From Gammaproteobacteria bacterium (GTDB lineage: Bacteria > Pseudomonadota > Gammaproteobacteria > Xanthomonadales > SZUA-36): a stretch of DNA of 49,985 nucleotides. Where the stretch lies: assembly GCA_030426265.1 (NCBI GenBank), contig JAUHYP010000022.1:1-49985 (forward strand), given 5' to 3'. Below, piece after piece: positions 1 through 8,997 of the stretch. The notes below the pieces were generated by a model. The model was not told the origin of the DNA and did not search any database. It saw only the letters and a program-made list of their open reading frames with translations. Made by a program: the position numbers and the translations under genes. How positions within the stretch are numbered: position 1 is the first letter of the stretch; the number at the start of each line of letters is the position of its first letter.

Positions 1-754
1 CGATCTCGTAGTTGCGGGTCACGTAGTAGGACTCGCCGAGCCAGTACTGGGCATTGCCGGCCAGGGCGCTGTCGGGATACTGGCGCAGGAAGCTCTGGAA
101 CGACTCCGCCGCATCGGCGTAACGCAGCTCCTTGAGCGCCTGGAAGGCCTCGTCGTAAGCGGCCTGCTCGGCTTCCGGGTTCAAGGGCGCCGCGGTGGTC
201 GACACCGTGGGGCCTTCGATGGCGGTCACCGCGGAAGGCGGTCCGCCGCGCTCGGTCACTTCCGGCACGTCGCGGCCCGGGGCGCCAGAGGTCGAAACGC
301 CACCCGTCGCTCCCGCCGTGGTCGCAGTCGTGCCGGCCACGGGGCCGAGTTCGGGCAGCTCACGCGCCGCCGAAGGCGCCGTTTGGGCATCACTCGCAGA
401 GGGGGCGGTCACGGACGGGCCGGACATCGAGGGTGTCGAGGCGGCCGATGGCGTGTAGCTCGGGGTGGAGGGCTGTCCGCCCACCGCGGGCTGGCCGCCC
501 CGCGTTTCGCTGATGCGCTGGTCGAGATCCAGGTACTGGTCGCGCTGGCGGCGTTCCAGGCTTTCGAGCTTGTAGTTCTGCTCTTCCAGCTGGCCGCGTA
601 GCATGCGCACCTCGTCCTGCAGCTGCTGCACCTGGACCACCAGGTTCATCAGCGTCTGGTTCTGGTTGTCGTCCTGGGCCGCTACGGACCCGGAAAAAAC
701 GATGGCCAGCCCAAGGCTGGCCATCGCTGCAATGCGTCGTTCGATAACTCGCAT
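1..754 (-). CDS. cpoB: Cell division coordinator CpoB (YbgF), C-terminus cut by window edge
   Basis: Periplasmic partner of the Tol-Pal machine that links peptidoglycan synthesis to outer-membrane constriction. The reading frame opens with ATG at 754, four bases after the pal stop, and stays open to the left edge (251 codons seen). It shows a signal peptide (residues 1 to about 25, ending near SVAAQDD), then a Gln/Glu/Leu-rich coiled-coil stretch (about 26-65) of the kind that trimerises, a long Ser/Thr/Pro/Ala/Gly linker (about 70-175), and the start of a tetratricopeptide domain (EAFQALKELRYADAAESF, then a QYPDSALAGNAQYWLGESYY-like repeat cut short). The TPR repeats that would finish the protein lie beyond base 1. 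Position after pal and domain order make the call firm; the linker is longer than in enteric homologues. Confidence 0.93.
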   Translation of the reverse strand, partial: MRVIERRIAAMASLGLAIVFSGSVAAQDDNQNQTLMNLVVQVQQLQDEVRMLRGQLEEQNYKLESLERRQRDQYLDLDQRISETRGGQPAVGGQPSTPSYTPSAASTPSMSGPSVTAPSASDAQTAPSAARELPELGPVAGTTATTAGATGGVSTSGAPGRDVPEVTERGGPPSAVTAIEGPTVSTTAAPLNPEAEQAAYDEAFQALKELRYADAAESFQSFLRQYPDSALAGNAQYWLGESYYVTRNYEI

Positions 755-757
755 TCC

Positions 758-1282
758 TTACCTCGCGGTGTAGACGATCTCCACCCGACGGTTCTTCGCC
801 CAGCAGTCTTCGTTGCTGACGCGGCAGGTCGGGCGTTCTTCGCCGTAGCTGACCACGTCCAACTGGCTTCCACGGGCGCCACCGGCGGACAGGACGCCGT
901 TCACGGCGTTGCCGCGGCGTTCGCCGAGGCCGAGGTTGTATTCGCGGGTGCCGCGCTCATCAGCGTGGCTTTCCAGCGTCACGCGGGCGCTCTGGCTGGA
1001 GCTGATGTAGGTGGCGTGGGCAGCGACGATGTCGCGGTACTCGGTTTTGATTTCGGATTTGTCGAAATCGAAGTAGACCACCCGCTTGGACAGCAGGCTG
1101 GCCGGGTTGTCGAAGTTGCGCGCATCAGTGTAGTCACGCGGATCCGGGGCGGCCGAGGTCGAAACGTCCCGGGTCGTGTCTTCGACCGGAGCTTCGACGG
1201 GTTCGGGTTCGGCATCCTTGCGACATGCTGTAATGGCGAACGCAACAAGGAATGCAAGCAGCAGACGCAGGGCGATATTCAT
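758..1282 (-). CDS. pal: Peptidoglycan-associated lipoprotein Pal
   Basis: Outer-membrane lipoprotein that binds meso-diaminopimelate in peptidoglycan and TolB. The 174-residue product has a short signal peptide with lipobox ITAC, so Cys20 is the lipidated residue. A charged, Pro/Glu-rich linker follows, then an OmpA-like domain from about residue 66 (VVYFDFDKSEI) to the end. The peptidoglycan-binding signature HADERGTREYNLGLGERR is intact, as is the closing NRRVEI segment. The gene sits 70 bases after tolB and is immediately followed by cpoB, the standard order. Length and motifs are normal. Confidence 0.97.
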   Translation of the reverse strand: MNIALRLLLAFLVAFAITACRKDAEPEPVEAPVEDTTRDVSTSAAPDPRDYTDARNFDNPASLLSKRVVYFDFDKSEIKTEYRDIVAAHATYISSSQSARVTLESHADERGTREYNLGLGERRGNAVNGVLSAGGARGSQLDVVSYGEERPTCRVSNEDCWAKNRRVEIVYTAR

Positions 1283-1352
1283 GGATTCCTCCTAGCTGGA
1301 ATTCGGCAGCCTTTCCACAGGTGCCAATGGTGTTGAAGCAAGTTGATTTTAT

Positions 1353-2672
1353 TTACCTGATGACGGGTGACCATGCGGGTTCGCGCACGTCCCCCTCGCT
1401 CAGGATGATTCTTTGCCGGACGTTGCCGTCGGCTGAAACAGCCGCCAGCACCCCCCGGGTACCTTCCCGCGTCGCGTAGAGAATCATGCTTCCGTTCGGC
1501 GCAAAACTCGGCGACTCGTCGAGGCGTCCAGGCGTCAGGACACGCAAACGCTGAACCGCCAGATCCCAGACTGCTATACGATACTCGTTTCCTTGTCCGT
1601 GCGCTATAGCCATACTGCGTCCGTCGGGGGCAACACTGGCCCGGGCGTTGCTGTCGCCCTGGGAAGTGATGCGATCAGCGTTCCCGCCACCCACCGGCAC
1701 CGAGTAGATCTGCGGTTTACCCCCCCGATCCGATGTGAAATAGATCGTCCGGCTGTCCGGCGACCAGGCCGGCTCCGTGTCGATGGCCCAGTGGCTGGTC
1801 AGCTGCCGGGTCTCGCCCGAATCCAGGTTGCGCACGTAGATTTCCGGGTTGCCCGACCGTGAGAGCGTCAGGGCCAGCCAGCGCCCGTCCGGCGAAAACG
1901 CCGGCGCGCCGTTGATGCCCCGGCCGCTGGACACCAGCTCGCGCGCCCCGGTGGTCACCTCTTGTACGTAAATGGCCGAATTGCCCGCCTCGAAGGACAC
2001 GTAGGCCAGGCGTTCCCCGTCCGGGGACCAGGCCGGCGACAGCAGCGGTTCCGGCGAACCCACCACGGTGATTGGGGCGTAGCCGTCGGCGTCGGCCACC
2101 ACCAGTTCGTAACGCAGGCCCGCGCCTTCGCCGGTGGCGGACACGTAGGCGATGCGCGTGGCGAAGGCGCCCGGCACGCCGGTGAGCTTCTCGTAGATGG
2201 CGTCCGCCACCCGGTGGGAACCGAAACGCAGGTCGCCCGGGCCCACGCTGGTCACCTGGCTGAGCAGGCGCTCCTGCGTGTTCACGTCGAACAGCTGGTA
2301 GACGATGTCATAGCCCCCGGCGGCGTTGTCGTTGACGTAGCCGACGGCGATGTAGTCCACCTTCAGCAGCCGCCAGGTCCCGAAGCGGATGGACTCGGCG
2401 TCCGCCGGGCGGTCGACCATGTCCTCCTCCTTCACGGGGGCGAACAGGCCGGAGCGGTAGAGGTCGGCCGACACCACGCTGGAAACCGTGTTGATCGGCG
2501 GCGGCCCGGCCGCGCGCCAGTGGAACGGCACGATGGCGATGGGCAATTGGGCGGCGTTGCCCTGGACGATCTCGATCTGCAGCTGGGCACGGGCCTCGAC
2601 AGCCACGAAAACCAGCAGGAACAGGGCGGCCAGGTGGCGCAGGGGTCTTGCAGGGATGCGGTTGGAGCGCAT
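1353..2672 (-). CDS. tolB: Tol-Pal system beta-propeller protein TolB
   Basis: Periplasmic protein that docks on Pal and TolA. I choose the ATG at 2672 (439 residues) because it is followed by a proper signal peptide (MRSNRIPARPL, hydrophobic core, cleavage near VEARAQ); a longer open frame to 2804 would run back into tolA and lacks coding character. The N-terminal TolB domain covers about residues 30-170. Repeated PD40/WD-like blades follow, visible as SPAWSPDGERLAYVS, APAFSPDGRWLALTLS, EPAWSPDSRTIYFTSD and SPSFAPNGSMILYAT. The start lies 4 bases past the tolA stop, so translation is probably coupled. Confidence 0.97.
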   Translation of the reverse strand: MRSNRIPARPLRHLAALFLLVFVAVEARAQLQIEIVQGNAAQLPIAIVPFHWRAAGPPPINTVSSVVSADLYRSGLFAPVKEEDMVDRPADAESIRFGTWRLLKVDYIAVGYVNDNAAGGYDIVYQLFDVNTQERLLSQVTSVGPGDLRFGSHRVADAIYEKLTGVPGAFATRIAYVSATGEGAGLRYELVVADADGYAPITVVGSPEPLLSPAWSPDGERLAYVSFEAGNSAIYVQEVTTGARELVSSGRGINGAPAFSPDGRWLALTLSRSGNPEIYVRNLDSGETRQLTSHWAIDTEPAWSPDSRTIYFTSDRGGKPQIYSVPVGGGNADRITSQGDSNARASVAPDGRSMAIAHGQGNEYRIAVWDLAVQRLRVLTPGRLDESPSFAPNGSMILYATREGTRGVLAAVSADGNVRQRIILSEGDVREPAWSPVIR

Positions 2673-2676
2673 GGGG

Positions 2677-3585
2677 TCAGTCACCGTCGTAGCTGAATGT
2701 GAATTCGATCTGCCGCTCGAAGACGTCTTCGAACCCCCGGTACGGCAGGGTTCCGGCGCGCTCCACGGCGGCGATGATGGAGCGGCGGGTTGCCTCGTCG
2801 GCATTGCAGGCGCCGACGATGCTGGCGGAGATCACCTCCCCGCCGGGAATCTGGGCCACATTGAGTCGGCAGCGCAGGCCGGGTTGCGCCGTGGGCGGGC
2901 GCAGCCAGTTGTAGGTCACCTGGCTGGTGATGGCGCCGATGTACTGCCCGCGCAGGTCCGCGAGCTGGCCCTGGCGCATGGCGGCCTGTTCGGCGGCCAG
3001 CTGGCGCTGCATCTCGGCCTCGGCCTGGGCCTGGCGCTCCGCCGCCTCGGCGGCCTCGCGCTGGGCCGCGATCTGCTTCATGCGCTCTTCTTCCAGCTTG
3101 CGCTGGCGCTCGGCCTCGGCGCGTTGTTCGCGAATCTTTTCCAGCTCGGCCTGCTGGCGCTCCAGCTCCTGCTGGCGCTCGCGCTCCTGGCGCTGGCGCA
3201 GCTCCTGCAGACGCAGGTCGGCCTGGCGCTGGCGCTCCGCCTCGACACGCTGGCGCTCGGCCTCTTCCTCGGCGGCCCGCTCGCGGGCCACGCGCTCGCG
3301 TTCGCGCTGGGCTTCCAGTTCCTGCTGGCGCTGGACGCGGGCCTCCTCGCGCTGACGCGCCTGCTCGGCCTCCCGGATGGCCGTTTCGCGCTTCTCGATC
3401 AGGGCCTGGGTGTCCACCATCACGGCCTCGATGGTCATGCCGGAGATCACGGGCGGCCGGAAGGGCTCCCAACTCATGGTCCCGAGCACGATCAGGACCG
3501 CGGCCACGATGTGCACGGCCACGGCCAGGCCCAGGGCGCGGGTCTGCTCCCAGCCTTCCTGGAGTTGGGCCCGCAAGACGGTCAT
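2677..3585 (-). CDS. tolA: Cell envelope integrity protein TolA
   Basis: Inner-membrane protein whose long helix spans the periplasm and whose C-terminal domain contacts TolB/Pal, driven by TolQR. The 302 residues show one transmembrane helix (about 17-37, LGLAVAVHIVAAVLIVLG), a very charged Glu/Arg/Gln/Ala helical rod (about 60-200, full of ERQRQ- and EAER-type repeats) and a globular C-terminal domain (about 205-302; QYIGAITSQVTYNWLRPP then the GGEVISASIV strand). The codon bias of the rod gives long spurious open frames on both strands. The start overlaps the tolR stop by one base. Confidence 0.96.
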   Translation of the reverse strand: MTVLRAQLQEGWEQTRALGLAVAVHIVAAVLIVLGTMSWEPFRPPVISGMTIEAVMVDTQALIEKRETAIREAEQARQREEARVQRQQELEAQRERERVARERAAEEEAERQRVEAERQRQADLRLQELRQRQERERQQELERQQAELEKIREQRAEAERQRKLEEERMKQIAAQREAAEAAERQAQAEAEMQRQLAAEQAAMRQGQLADLRGQYIGAITSQVTYNWLRPPTAQPGLRCRLNVAQIPGGEVISASIVGACNADEATRRSIIAAVERAGTLPYRGFEDVFERQIEFTFSYDGD

Positions 3586-4031
3586 CAGGCCTCCGGGGTC
3601 TCCGCGATCGGGTCGGACATCAGGCCGACCTTCTGCACACCGGCCTTCTGCAACAGGACCATGGCGTCGTAGACCTTGCCGTAGCCGACGGACTGGTCAC
3701 CACCGACGAGCACCTGGATCTCGGGGTTGCGGCGCACGATGGCGGAGACGGTCTGCACCAGGGTCTCGGGGTCGATGAGGCCGCTGCTGGCGTCGGTCTC
3801 GCCCCCGGCGTTCAGGTAGAGGTCCCCGTTCTCGAGCACCGTGAGCACCATCGGCTCCTCGTTCTGCTCGGTCTCCAGGGGCTCGGCGTCGGCCTTGGGA
3901 AGCTCCACTTCCACGCCCAGGTTCAGCATGGGCGCGGTGACCATGAAGATGATCAGCAGCACGAGCATCACGTCGATGTACGGCACGACGTTGATCTCGG
4001 ACATGGCCTTGCGGCGGCTGCGCCTGCTCAT
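3585..4031 (-). CDS. tolR: Tol-Pal proton-channel protein TolR (ExbD family)
   Basis: Pairs with TolQ to use the proton gradient to energise TolA. The 148-residue product has a short cytoplasmic N-terminus (MSRRSRRKAMSEINVVPYID), a single transmembrane helix (about 18-38) that carries the conserved Asp of the family (IDVMLVLLIIFMV), and a periplasmic domain ending in a peptidoglycan-binding-type fold (VLVGGDQSVGYGKVYDAMVLLQKAG). Length fits the ExbD/TolR family. It lies 6 bases after tolQ and overlaps tolA by one base. Confidence 0.97.
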   Translation of the reverse strand: MSRRSRRKAMSEINVVPYIDVMLVLLIIFMVTAPMLNLGVEVELPKADAEPLETEQNEEPMVLTVLENGDLYLNAGGETDASSGLIDPETLVQTVSAIVRRNPEIQVLVGGDQSVGYGKVYDAMVLLQKAGVQKVGLMSDPIAETPEA

Positions 4032-4037
4032 GGCGGA

Positions 4038-4724
4038 TCAGGCCTTCGCGCCGGCCAGTGCCTGGCGGTTGAGGATGGTGGAGAACTCCTCCTTGAAGTT
4101 GTCCAGGCGCAGCTCCAGGCGCTCCACCTGGTTGGAGTACTTGTTGTAGGCGATCACCGCCGGGATGGCGGCGAACAGGCCCATGGCCGTGGCGATCAGC
4201 GCTTCGGAGATGCCCGGGGCGACCATGGCGATGGTGGCCTGGTTGACGTTCGCCAGGGCATGAAAGGAGGTCATGATGCCCCACACCGTGCCGAACAGGC
4301 CGATGTAGGGGCAGGTGGACCCCACGGTCGCCAGGAAGCTCAGGCGGTGCTCCAGGTGGTCGGTCTCGCGCGTGAGAGCGATGCGCATGGAGCGCTCGGC
4401 CCCTTCCACCAGCCGGTCGGGCGACACCCGGCCCTGTTCGCGCAGGCGGTTGAACTCGGAGAAACCGGCGGTGAACAGCCGCACCATGCCACGATCGTCG
4501 TCCTGGCTGTGGGTGACGGCGTTGTACAGCGAGGTCAGGTCCGTGCCCGACCAGAAGCGCTCCTCGAACTTGTCCGCCGCCTTCTCGGTGGCGTTCAGCA
4601 GGGCGCGCTTGCGGAAGATGATCATCCAGGACGCCACGGAGGCGGCCAGCAGCACCGCCATCACGAACTGCACCACGAGGCTGGCATTGAGGATCAGGTG
4701 CCAGACCTGCAAATCATTCGACAT
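4038..4724 (-). CDS. tolQ: Tol-Pal proton-channel protein TolQ (MotA/TolQ/ExbB family)
   Basis: Inner-membrane subunit that, with TolR, forms the proton-driven motor for TolA. The 228-residue protein shows three membrane helices: one near the N-terminus (about 12-36), and two in the conserved MotA/TolQ/ExbB block (about 130-195), including LATVGSTCPYIGLFGTVWGI and GISEALIATAMGLFAAIPAV. The cytoplasmic loop between helix 1 and 2 holds the RLVEGAERSMRIALTRE-type segment. It overlaps the 3' end of ybgC by 11 bases, indicating translational coupling. Confidence 0.97.
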   Translation of the reverse strand: MSNDLQVWHLILNASLVVQFVMAVLLAASVASWMIIFRKRALLNATEKAADKFEERFWSGTDLTSLYNAVTHSQDDDRGMVRLFTAGFSEFNRLREQGRVSPDRLVEGAERSMRIALTRETDHLEHRLSFLATVGSTCPYIGLFGTVWGIMTSFHALANVNQATIAMVAPGISEALIATAMGLFAAIPAVIAYNKYSNQVERLELRLDNFKEEFSTILNRQALAGAKA

Positions 4725-5145
4725 GTTCGATCTCCGACCTGACCGAATCAGGCATTTTTATGGGTTTGAAGGTCCGGGCGTCGAGACAGGCTGCCGTTAC
4801 CGTGGCGCTCGCCAGCAGCTCGCCGTCCGCATTGCGGTACATCTCCTGGGCGAATTCCAGCCGGCTGGCGCCGGCCCGGACCGAGTGCACGGTCACGTCC
4901 AGCAGGTCGTCCAGCCGGGCCGGCAGCCGCCAATCCAGCGTCATGCGCCGGATCGCGAATACCACGCCCTCGGCTTCCGCCAGGCGCGCCTGGTGGATGC
5001 CACGCGAGCGCAACCACTCGGTCCGCGCCCGCTCGAAAAAGTTCAGGTACTGGCTGTGGTAGACGACGCCGCCGCCGTCCGTGTCCTCCCAGTACACCCT
5101 GATCTGCCAGACATACGCGCCTGGTTTTGGTTCATTCACGACCAT
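4714..5145 (-). CDS. ybgC: Tol-Pal-associated acyl-CoA thioesterase YbgC
   Basis: Hotdog-fold thioesterase that heads the tol-pal unit and is thought to act on acyl-CoA or acyl-ACP in connection with phospholipid metabolism. The 143-residue protein has the 4HBT signature near the N-terminus: VYWEDTDGGGVVYHSQYLNFFERARTEWL, in which the Asp of EDTDGGGVVYH is the expected catalytic residue. The rest (LDWRLPARLDDLLDVTV, then RLEFAQEMYR) fits the hotdog sheet. It is 27 bases downstream of ruvB and overlaps tolQ. Confidence 0.95.
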   Translation of the reverse strand: MVVNEPKPGAYVWQIRVYWEDTDGGGVVYHSQYLNFFERARTEWLRSRGIHQARLAEAEGVVFAIRRMTLDWRLPARLDDLLDVTVHSVRAGASRLEFAQEMYRNADGELLASATVTAACLDARTFKPIKMPDSVRSEIEHVE

Positions 5146-5172
5146 GAGAACGTCCCTGCCCCGCCGCCGGGG

Positions 5173-6225
5173 TCAATCGTCCGGCCCGAACAGGTCGTCG
5201 TCCTTGCCGCCGGGGTGGGCCAGGCCGAAATGACGGTAGGCGCGCGCCGTGGCCACGCGGCCGCGGGAGGTGCGCGCGATGAAGCCCTGCTGGATCAGGT
5301 AGGGCTCGAGCACGTCTTCCAGGGTCCCGCGCTCCTCGCTCAGCGCCGCGGCGAGGCTCTCCACGCCCACGGGTCCACCCTCGAACTGGCCGATGATCAA
5401 CTGCAGCAGTCGGCGGTCCAGGGTGTCGAAGCCGCGGTGGTCCACCTGCAGCATTTCCATGGCGTCGTCCGCCACGGCGCCGGTGATGAAGCCGTCGCCC
5501 TTGACCTGGGCGTAGTCACGCACCCGCCGCAACAAGCGGTTGGCGATGCGTGGCGTGCCGCGCGAACGGCGGGCGATGCCCAGCGCGCCAGGCTCGTCCA
5601 CGCCGATCTCCAGGATGCCCGCCGAGCGGGTCACGATGGCGGCCAGTTCGTCGGGGCTGTAGAACTCCAGACGCTCCACGATGCCGAAACGGTCGCGCAG
5701 CGGCGAAGTCAGCAGGCCGGCGCGGGTCGTGGCGCCCACCAGGGTGAAGTGCGGCAGGTCCAGCTTGATCGAGCGCGCCGCCGGGCCCTCGCCGATCATG
5801 ATGTCGATCTGGAAGTCCTCGAGGGCGGGATACAGCACTTCCTCCACCACGGGGGAAAGACGGTGGATCTCGTCAACGAACAGGATGTCGCCGGGCTGCA
5901 GGTTGGTGAGCAGGGCCGCCAGGTCGCCGGCGCGCTCGAGCACCGGGCCCGAGGTCTGGCGCAGGCTCACGCCCATCTCGTGCGCGATGACGTGCGCGAG
6001 GGTGGTCTTGCCCAGGCCCGGCGGTCCGAAGATCAGCACGTGATCCAGGGCGTCCTTGCGGCGCCGCGCGGCCTCGATGTAGATCTCCAGCTTCTCGCGC
6101 ATGGCCGCCTGGCCCACGTACTCGTCCAGGCTGGACGGGCGCAGGCTGGCATCGATGGTCCGTTCCTCGTCCCCGCCCGTGGGCGTGACCAGGCGGTCGG
6201 CGGTGTCGAATCCGGTGTCGCTCAT
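5173..6225 (-). CDS. ruvB: Holliday junction branch-migration helicase subunit RuvB
   Basis: Hexameric AAA+ motor that drives branch migration with RuvA. The 350 residues carry Walker A at 67-74 (GPPGLGKT), Walker B ([10 protein letters not shown]), the sensor-1 motif (LVGATTRAG), the arginine-finger region (SPLRDRFG), and the C-terminal winged helix ([23 protein letters not shown]). Length is typical. It follows ruvA by 7 bases and is followed by ybgC, so DNA repair and tol genes may share a transcript. Confidence 0.98.
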   Translation of the reverse strand: MSDTGFDTADRLVTPTGGDEERTIDASLRPSSLDEYVGQAAMREKLEIYIEAARRRKDALDHVLIFGPPGLGKTTLAHVIAHEMGVSLRQTSGPVLERAGDLAALLTNLQPGDILFVDEIHRLSPVVEEVLYPALEDFQIDIMIGEGPAARSIKLDLPHFTLVGATTRAGLLTSPLRDRFGIVERLEFYSPDELAAIVTRSAGILEIGVDEPGALGIARRSRGTPRIANRLLRRVRDYAQVKGDGFITGAVADDAMEMLQVDHRGFDTLDRRLLQLIIGQFEGGPVGVESLAAALSEERGTLEDVLEPYLIQQGFIARTSRGRVATARAYRHFGLAHPGGKDDDLFGPDD

Positions 6226-6232
6226 GGATGGA

Positions 6233-6820
6233 TCACCGCGCGGCCTGCTGCAGGGCCTTGCGGATCAGGGCCTCGGCGTCGAGTTCGGGCGAAGCCACGC
6301 TGCGCAACAGTCGTGTGACCTCGGCATCCTTGTAGCCCAGCGCCCGCAGGGCGTCCGCGGCCTCCCGCTGGGGCCCGGAACCACCGCCCGAGGCGCCGCC
6401 GGACGGCAGGCCCGGCAGGTCCTCGAGCTTGTCACGCAGCTCGATGATGATGCGCTCGGCGGTCTTCTTGCCGATACCCGGCAGCTTGGTCAGCCCGGCG
6501 GCGTCGCCGTCGGCCACCATGCGGGCGAGCTGGTCCCCGGAGGCGCCGGACAGGATGGTCAGCGCCAGCTTGGCGCCGATGCCGCTGATCTTCAGCAACT
6601 GGCGGAACAGGGTCCGTTCGCGGGCGCTGGAAAAGCCGTACAGGGACTGGTGGTCCTGGGTGACGTGAAAATGGGTGAGGAGCACCACGGGCTGGCCGGC
6701 CCGGGGCAGGCTGTCGAGGACGCTGTTGGGCACCTCCACCTCGTAGCCGACGCCGCCCACGTCGATCACCACGTGGGGCGGGTTCACTTCCAGCAGGGCG
6801 CCAGAAAGTCTGGAAATCAT
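6233..6820 (-). CDS. ruvA: Holliday junction DNA-binding subunit RuvA
   Basis: Tetrameric junction-recognition protein. The 195-residue product has the N-terminal OB-fold ([12 protein letters not shown] to about residue 65), two helix-hairpin-helix motifs ([13 protein letters not shown] and [13 protein letters not shown], about 73-125) and a C-terminal RuvB-contact domain (about 145-195, [18 protein letters not shown]) joined by a Gly/Ser-rich linker. It starts 97 bases after the ruvC stop; that spacer contains no ORF or hairpin I can defend. Confidence 0.98.
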   Translation of the reverse strand: MISRLSGALLEVNPPHVVIDVGGVGYEVEVPNSVLDSLPRAGQPVVLLTHFHVTQDHQSLYGFSSARERTLFRQLLKISGIGAKLALTILSGASGDQLARMVADGDAAGLTKLPGIGKKTAERIIIELRDKLEDLPGLPSGGASGGGSGPQREAADALRALGYKDAEVTRLLRSVASPELDAEALIRKALQQAAR

Positions 6821-6916
6821 TGTCTGTTTCTTTTCACGCTGCTCGGGCGTCAGCCGGCAACGGACCTGTTCGCGATGGAACGCCGCTGCCGCGGGTCGCC
6901 CCGCTCCTCTCCGGTC

Positions 6917-7438
6917 TCACTTGCCCAGGGCCGCCATTCTCTGCAGCGTGCCCCGTGTATGGTGGTGACATAATGCCACAGCCAGAGCGTCCGCGGCGTC
7001 CTCCGCGGGGGCCTCTTTCAGGCCCAGCAGAACCCGCACCATGTGCTGGACCTGCACCTTGTCCGCGCCGCCCTTCCCCACCAGCGCCTGCTTGACGGCC
7101 CGGGGGGCGTATTCGGCCACTTCCACGCCGGCGTCGATCACCGCGCAGACCGCGGCGCCCCGGGCCTGGCCCAGTTTGATGGCGCTGGCGGCGTTGCGGG
7201 ACACGAAAACGGTCTCCACCGCCGCGACCTGCGGCCGGTGCGCGGCGACGATCTCTCGCACGCCGTTGAAGATCACGCCCAGTCGCTCCGGGAACTCCCC
7301 GGCGCCGGCCTTGATCACCGCGTGGTGCACGACCCGCACCCGGTCGCCGCTGACCTCGATGACGCCCACGCCCGTGAACCGGGACCCGGGGTCGATGCCG
7401 AGGATGCGCAGCGGGAGCCCGGGCGCGGACCCGGTCAC
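6917..7438 (-). CDS. ruvC: Crossover junction endodeoxyribonuclease RuvC
   Basis: Holliday-junction resolvase with an RNase H-like fold. The 173 residues hold the acidic catalytic set: Asp in [12 protein letters not shown] near the N-terminus, Glu in [13 protein letters not shown], and the pair in [15 protein letters not shown] near the C-terminus. The start ATG overlaps the yebC stop by four bases. A longer upstream open frame in another register is a shadow. Confidence 0.97.
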   Translation of the reverse strand: MTGSAPGLPLRILGIDPGSRFTGVGVIEVSGDRVRVVHHAVIKAGAGEFPERLGVIFNGVREIVAAHRPQVAAVETVFVSRNAASAIKLGQARGAAVCAVIDAGVEVAEYAPRAVKQALVGKGGADKVQVQHMVRVLLGLKEAPAEDAADALAVALCHHHTRGTLQRMAALGK

Positions 7439-8175
7439 TGCTCGTAGACTTCGTCGGGGATGACGGCGTTGTGGTAGACGTCCTGTGTGTCGTCGAGGTC
7501 CTCGAGCACATCCAGGAATTTCAGCACCTTCTGGCCCGATTCCACGTCCAGGTCGGTTTCCGTGCTGGCGCGCAGGGTCACTTCGGCCTCGGCGGGCTCC
7601 AGGCCGGCGGCCTTCATGGCGCCCAGGACGGCGGAAAACGCTTCCGGGGACGTGGTGACCTCAATGGAGCCGTCCTCCTCGGTCACGATGTCCTCGGCGC
7701 CGGCTTCCAGGGCGACTTCCATCACCTGGTCCTCGGAAGTGCCCGGGGCGAAGTTCAGAACGCCGAGCTTGGAGAACAGGTAGGCCACGGAACCGTCCGT
7801 GCCGAGGTTTCCGCCGTGCTTGGAGAAGGCATGGCGCACTTCGGCCACGGTGCGGTTGCGGTTGTCGGTGAGGCAGTCGACCATCACCGCGACGCCGCCG
7901 ATGGCGTAGCCCTCGTAACGGGCTTCCTCGTAGTTCACGCCCTCGAGTTCGCCGGTGGCCTTCTTGATGGTGCGCTCGATGGTGTCCTTGGGCATGTTGG
8001 CCGCGTTGGCCTTGTCCACGGCCAGGCGCAGGCGCGGGTTGGAATCGGGGTCGCCGCCGCCCTCGCGGGCCGCCACGGTCAGTTCACGGTTGATGCGGGT
8101 GAAGATCTTGCCGCGCTTGGCGTCGACCTTGCTCTTCTTGTGCTGGATGTTGGCCCATTTGGAATGACCGGCCAT
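7435..8175 (-). CDS. yebC: YebC/PmpR family transcriptional or translational regulator
   Basis: Member of the TACO1/YebC family, known as DNA-binding regulators and, in recent work on related proteins, factors that help ribosomes through difficult stretches. The 246-residue protein begins with the family hallmark [20 protein letters not shown] and contains the conserved [16 protein letters not shown] block near residue 95. Its position directly before ruvC is conserved widely. A TAAAAT -10-like box lies about 43 bases upstream, so it probably heads the ruv-tol transcript. Confidence 0.96.
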   Translation of the reverse strand: MAGHSKWANIQHKKSKVDAKRGKIFTRINRELTVAAREGGGDPDSNPRLRLAVDKANAANMPKDTIERTIKKATGELEGVNYEEARYEGYAIGGVAVMVDCLTDNRNRTVAEVRHAFSKHGGNLGTDGSVAYLFSKLGVLNFAPGTSEDQVMEVALEAGAEDIVTEEDGSIEVTTSPEAFSAVLGAMKAAGLEPAEAEVTLRASTETDLDVESGQKVLKFLDVLEDLDDTQDVYHNAVIPDEVYEQ

Positions 8176-8217
8176 GGTGCGTCACCTTGCTTGTTCGAAC
8201 GGTGGGAATAACCGGCA

Positions 8218-8223
8218 ATTTTA
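8218..8223 (-). promoter_or_regulatory. Candidate -10 box before yebC
   Basis: TAAAAT read on the minus strand, 43 bases ahead of the yebC ATG, in the 114-base gap after the hydrolase gene. No convincing -35 is seen, so this is a suggestion based on the hexamer and position. Confidence 0.35.
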
Positions 8224-8289
8224 ACAGCTTCGGGGATTGCTGGCGTAGCTCTGGTGGTGGCTTCGTTGGCCGGTTACGGGGGTCGGGAA

Positions 8290-8997
8290 TCAGTTAGGCA
8301 CCGAACCCTCGGGATGTTCTGAAAAGTGCCCCTTGGCCAGAAAATGGGCGGCTTGTTCCGCAACGGGGCGGGAGTACACCAGGCCGGTGTGGGTGACGGG
8401 TAACGTGAGGTGCGCGGAGAGGCCCGGGTGGCGTGTCTCGGCCAGGGATACGGTGCCGTCGTGGGGACGCTCCAGGCCGCCGGAGAGCAGGCCCAGGCCA
8501 ATGGGGCGTGTTCCGGCGATCATGCCGGCGCATCGATCTTCCGGCCAGTCCTGCACGCCGTCCGCCGGCGAGACGGTTGCGGCCTCACCCCCGTTTGTAT
8601 GCAGGCCGTCCGCCAGGGTGCCGGCGGCGTTGCCGAGCAGCAGGGACGCGCCGGGCCAATGGGCGGTGCGGCGCGCCACGGCGCTGCCGGCCAGGGGGGT
8701 GCCCAGGAACAGCAGGCGGCCGGGGCGATGCCACTGGCCCTGGGCCAGCATGCGCAGGATCAGCAGGCCGCCGAGGCTGTGTCCCGCCAGGTGCACGCCT
8801 TCGGGGGCCTCGTGCTCGCAGAAAGCCTGCAGCCGCGCCGCGCTTTCGTCCAGGGGCACCCGGGTGCTCGGGTAATCGAAGGTCCGTGCCCGGAAGCCGG
8901 CGGCTTCCAGGCGGCGCGCCAGCAGGCGCAGCCAGACGCCCCGGAACCACAGTCCGTGGACCAGGACGATATCGCGGATGTCGCCGTCGCCGCTCAC
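8290..8997 (-). CDS. Alpha/beta hydrolase of unknown substrate
   Basis: The coding part is taken from the GTG at 8997, which overlaps the rarD stop in a GTGA junction, giving 235 residues. The longer open frame to 9708 is the shadow of rarD. The protein opens directly with a first strand and oxyanion region (IVLVHGLWFRG), followed by the nucleophile elbow GHSLGG (VHLAGHSLGGLLILRML, about residue 72). A late His lies in PVTHTGLVYS. It has no signal peptide, so it is cytoplasmic. The pattern resembles PGAP1/lipase-like hydrolases, but the substrate cannot be read from sequence. Confidence 0.85.
   Translation of the reverse strand: MSGDGDIRDIVLVHGLWFRGVWLRLLARRLEAAGFRARTFDYPSTRVPLDESAARLQAFCEHEAPEGVHLAGHSLGGLLILRMLAQGQWHRPGRLLFLGTPLAGSAVARRTAHWPGASLLLGNAAGTLADGLHTNGGEAATVSPADGVQDWPEDRCAGMIAGTRPIGLGLLSGGLERPHDGTVSLAETRHPGLSAHLTLPVTHTGLVYSRPVAEQAAHFLAKGHFSEHPEGSVPN

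Noticed and set aside
2681-3472. Long open frames on both strands inside tolA and its coiled-coil region
   Set aside because: They are shadows created by the Glu/Arg/Ala/Gln codon repeats of the TolA rod; the translations are Arg/Ala/Gly-rich nonsense and the tolA frame has all domain features.
4315-6318. A 667-residue plus-strand open frame across tolQ, ybgC and ruvB
   Set aside because: Antisense to three well-defined genes; it has no domain pattern and no ribosome site.
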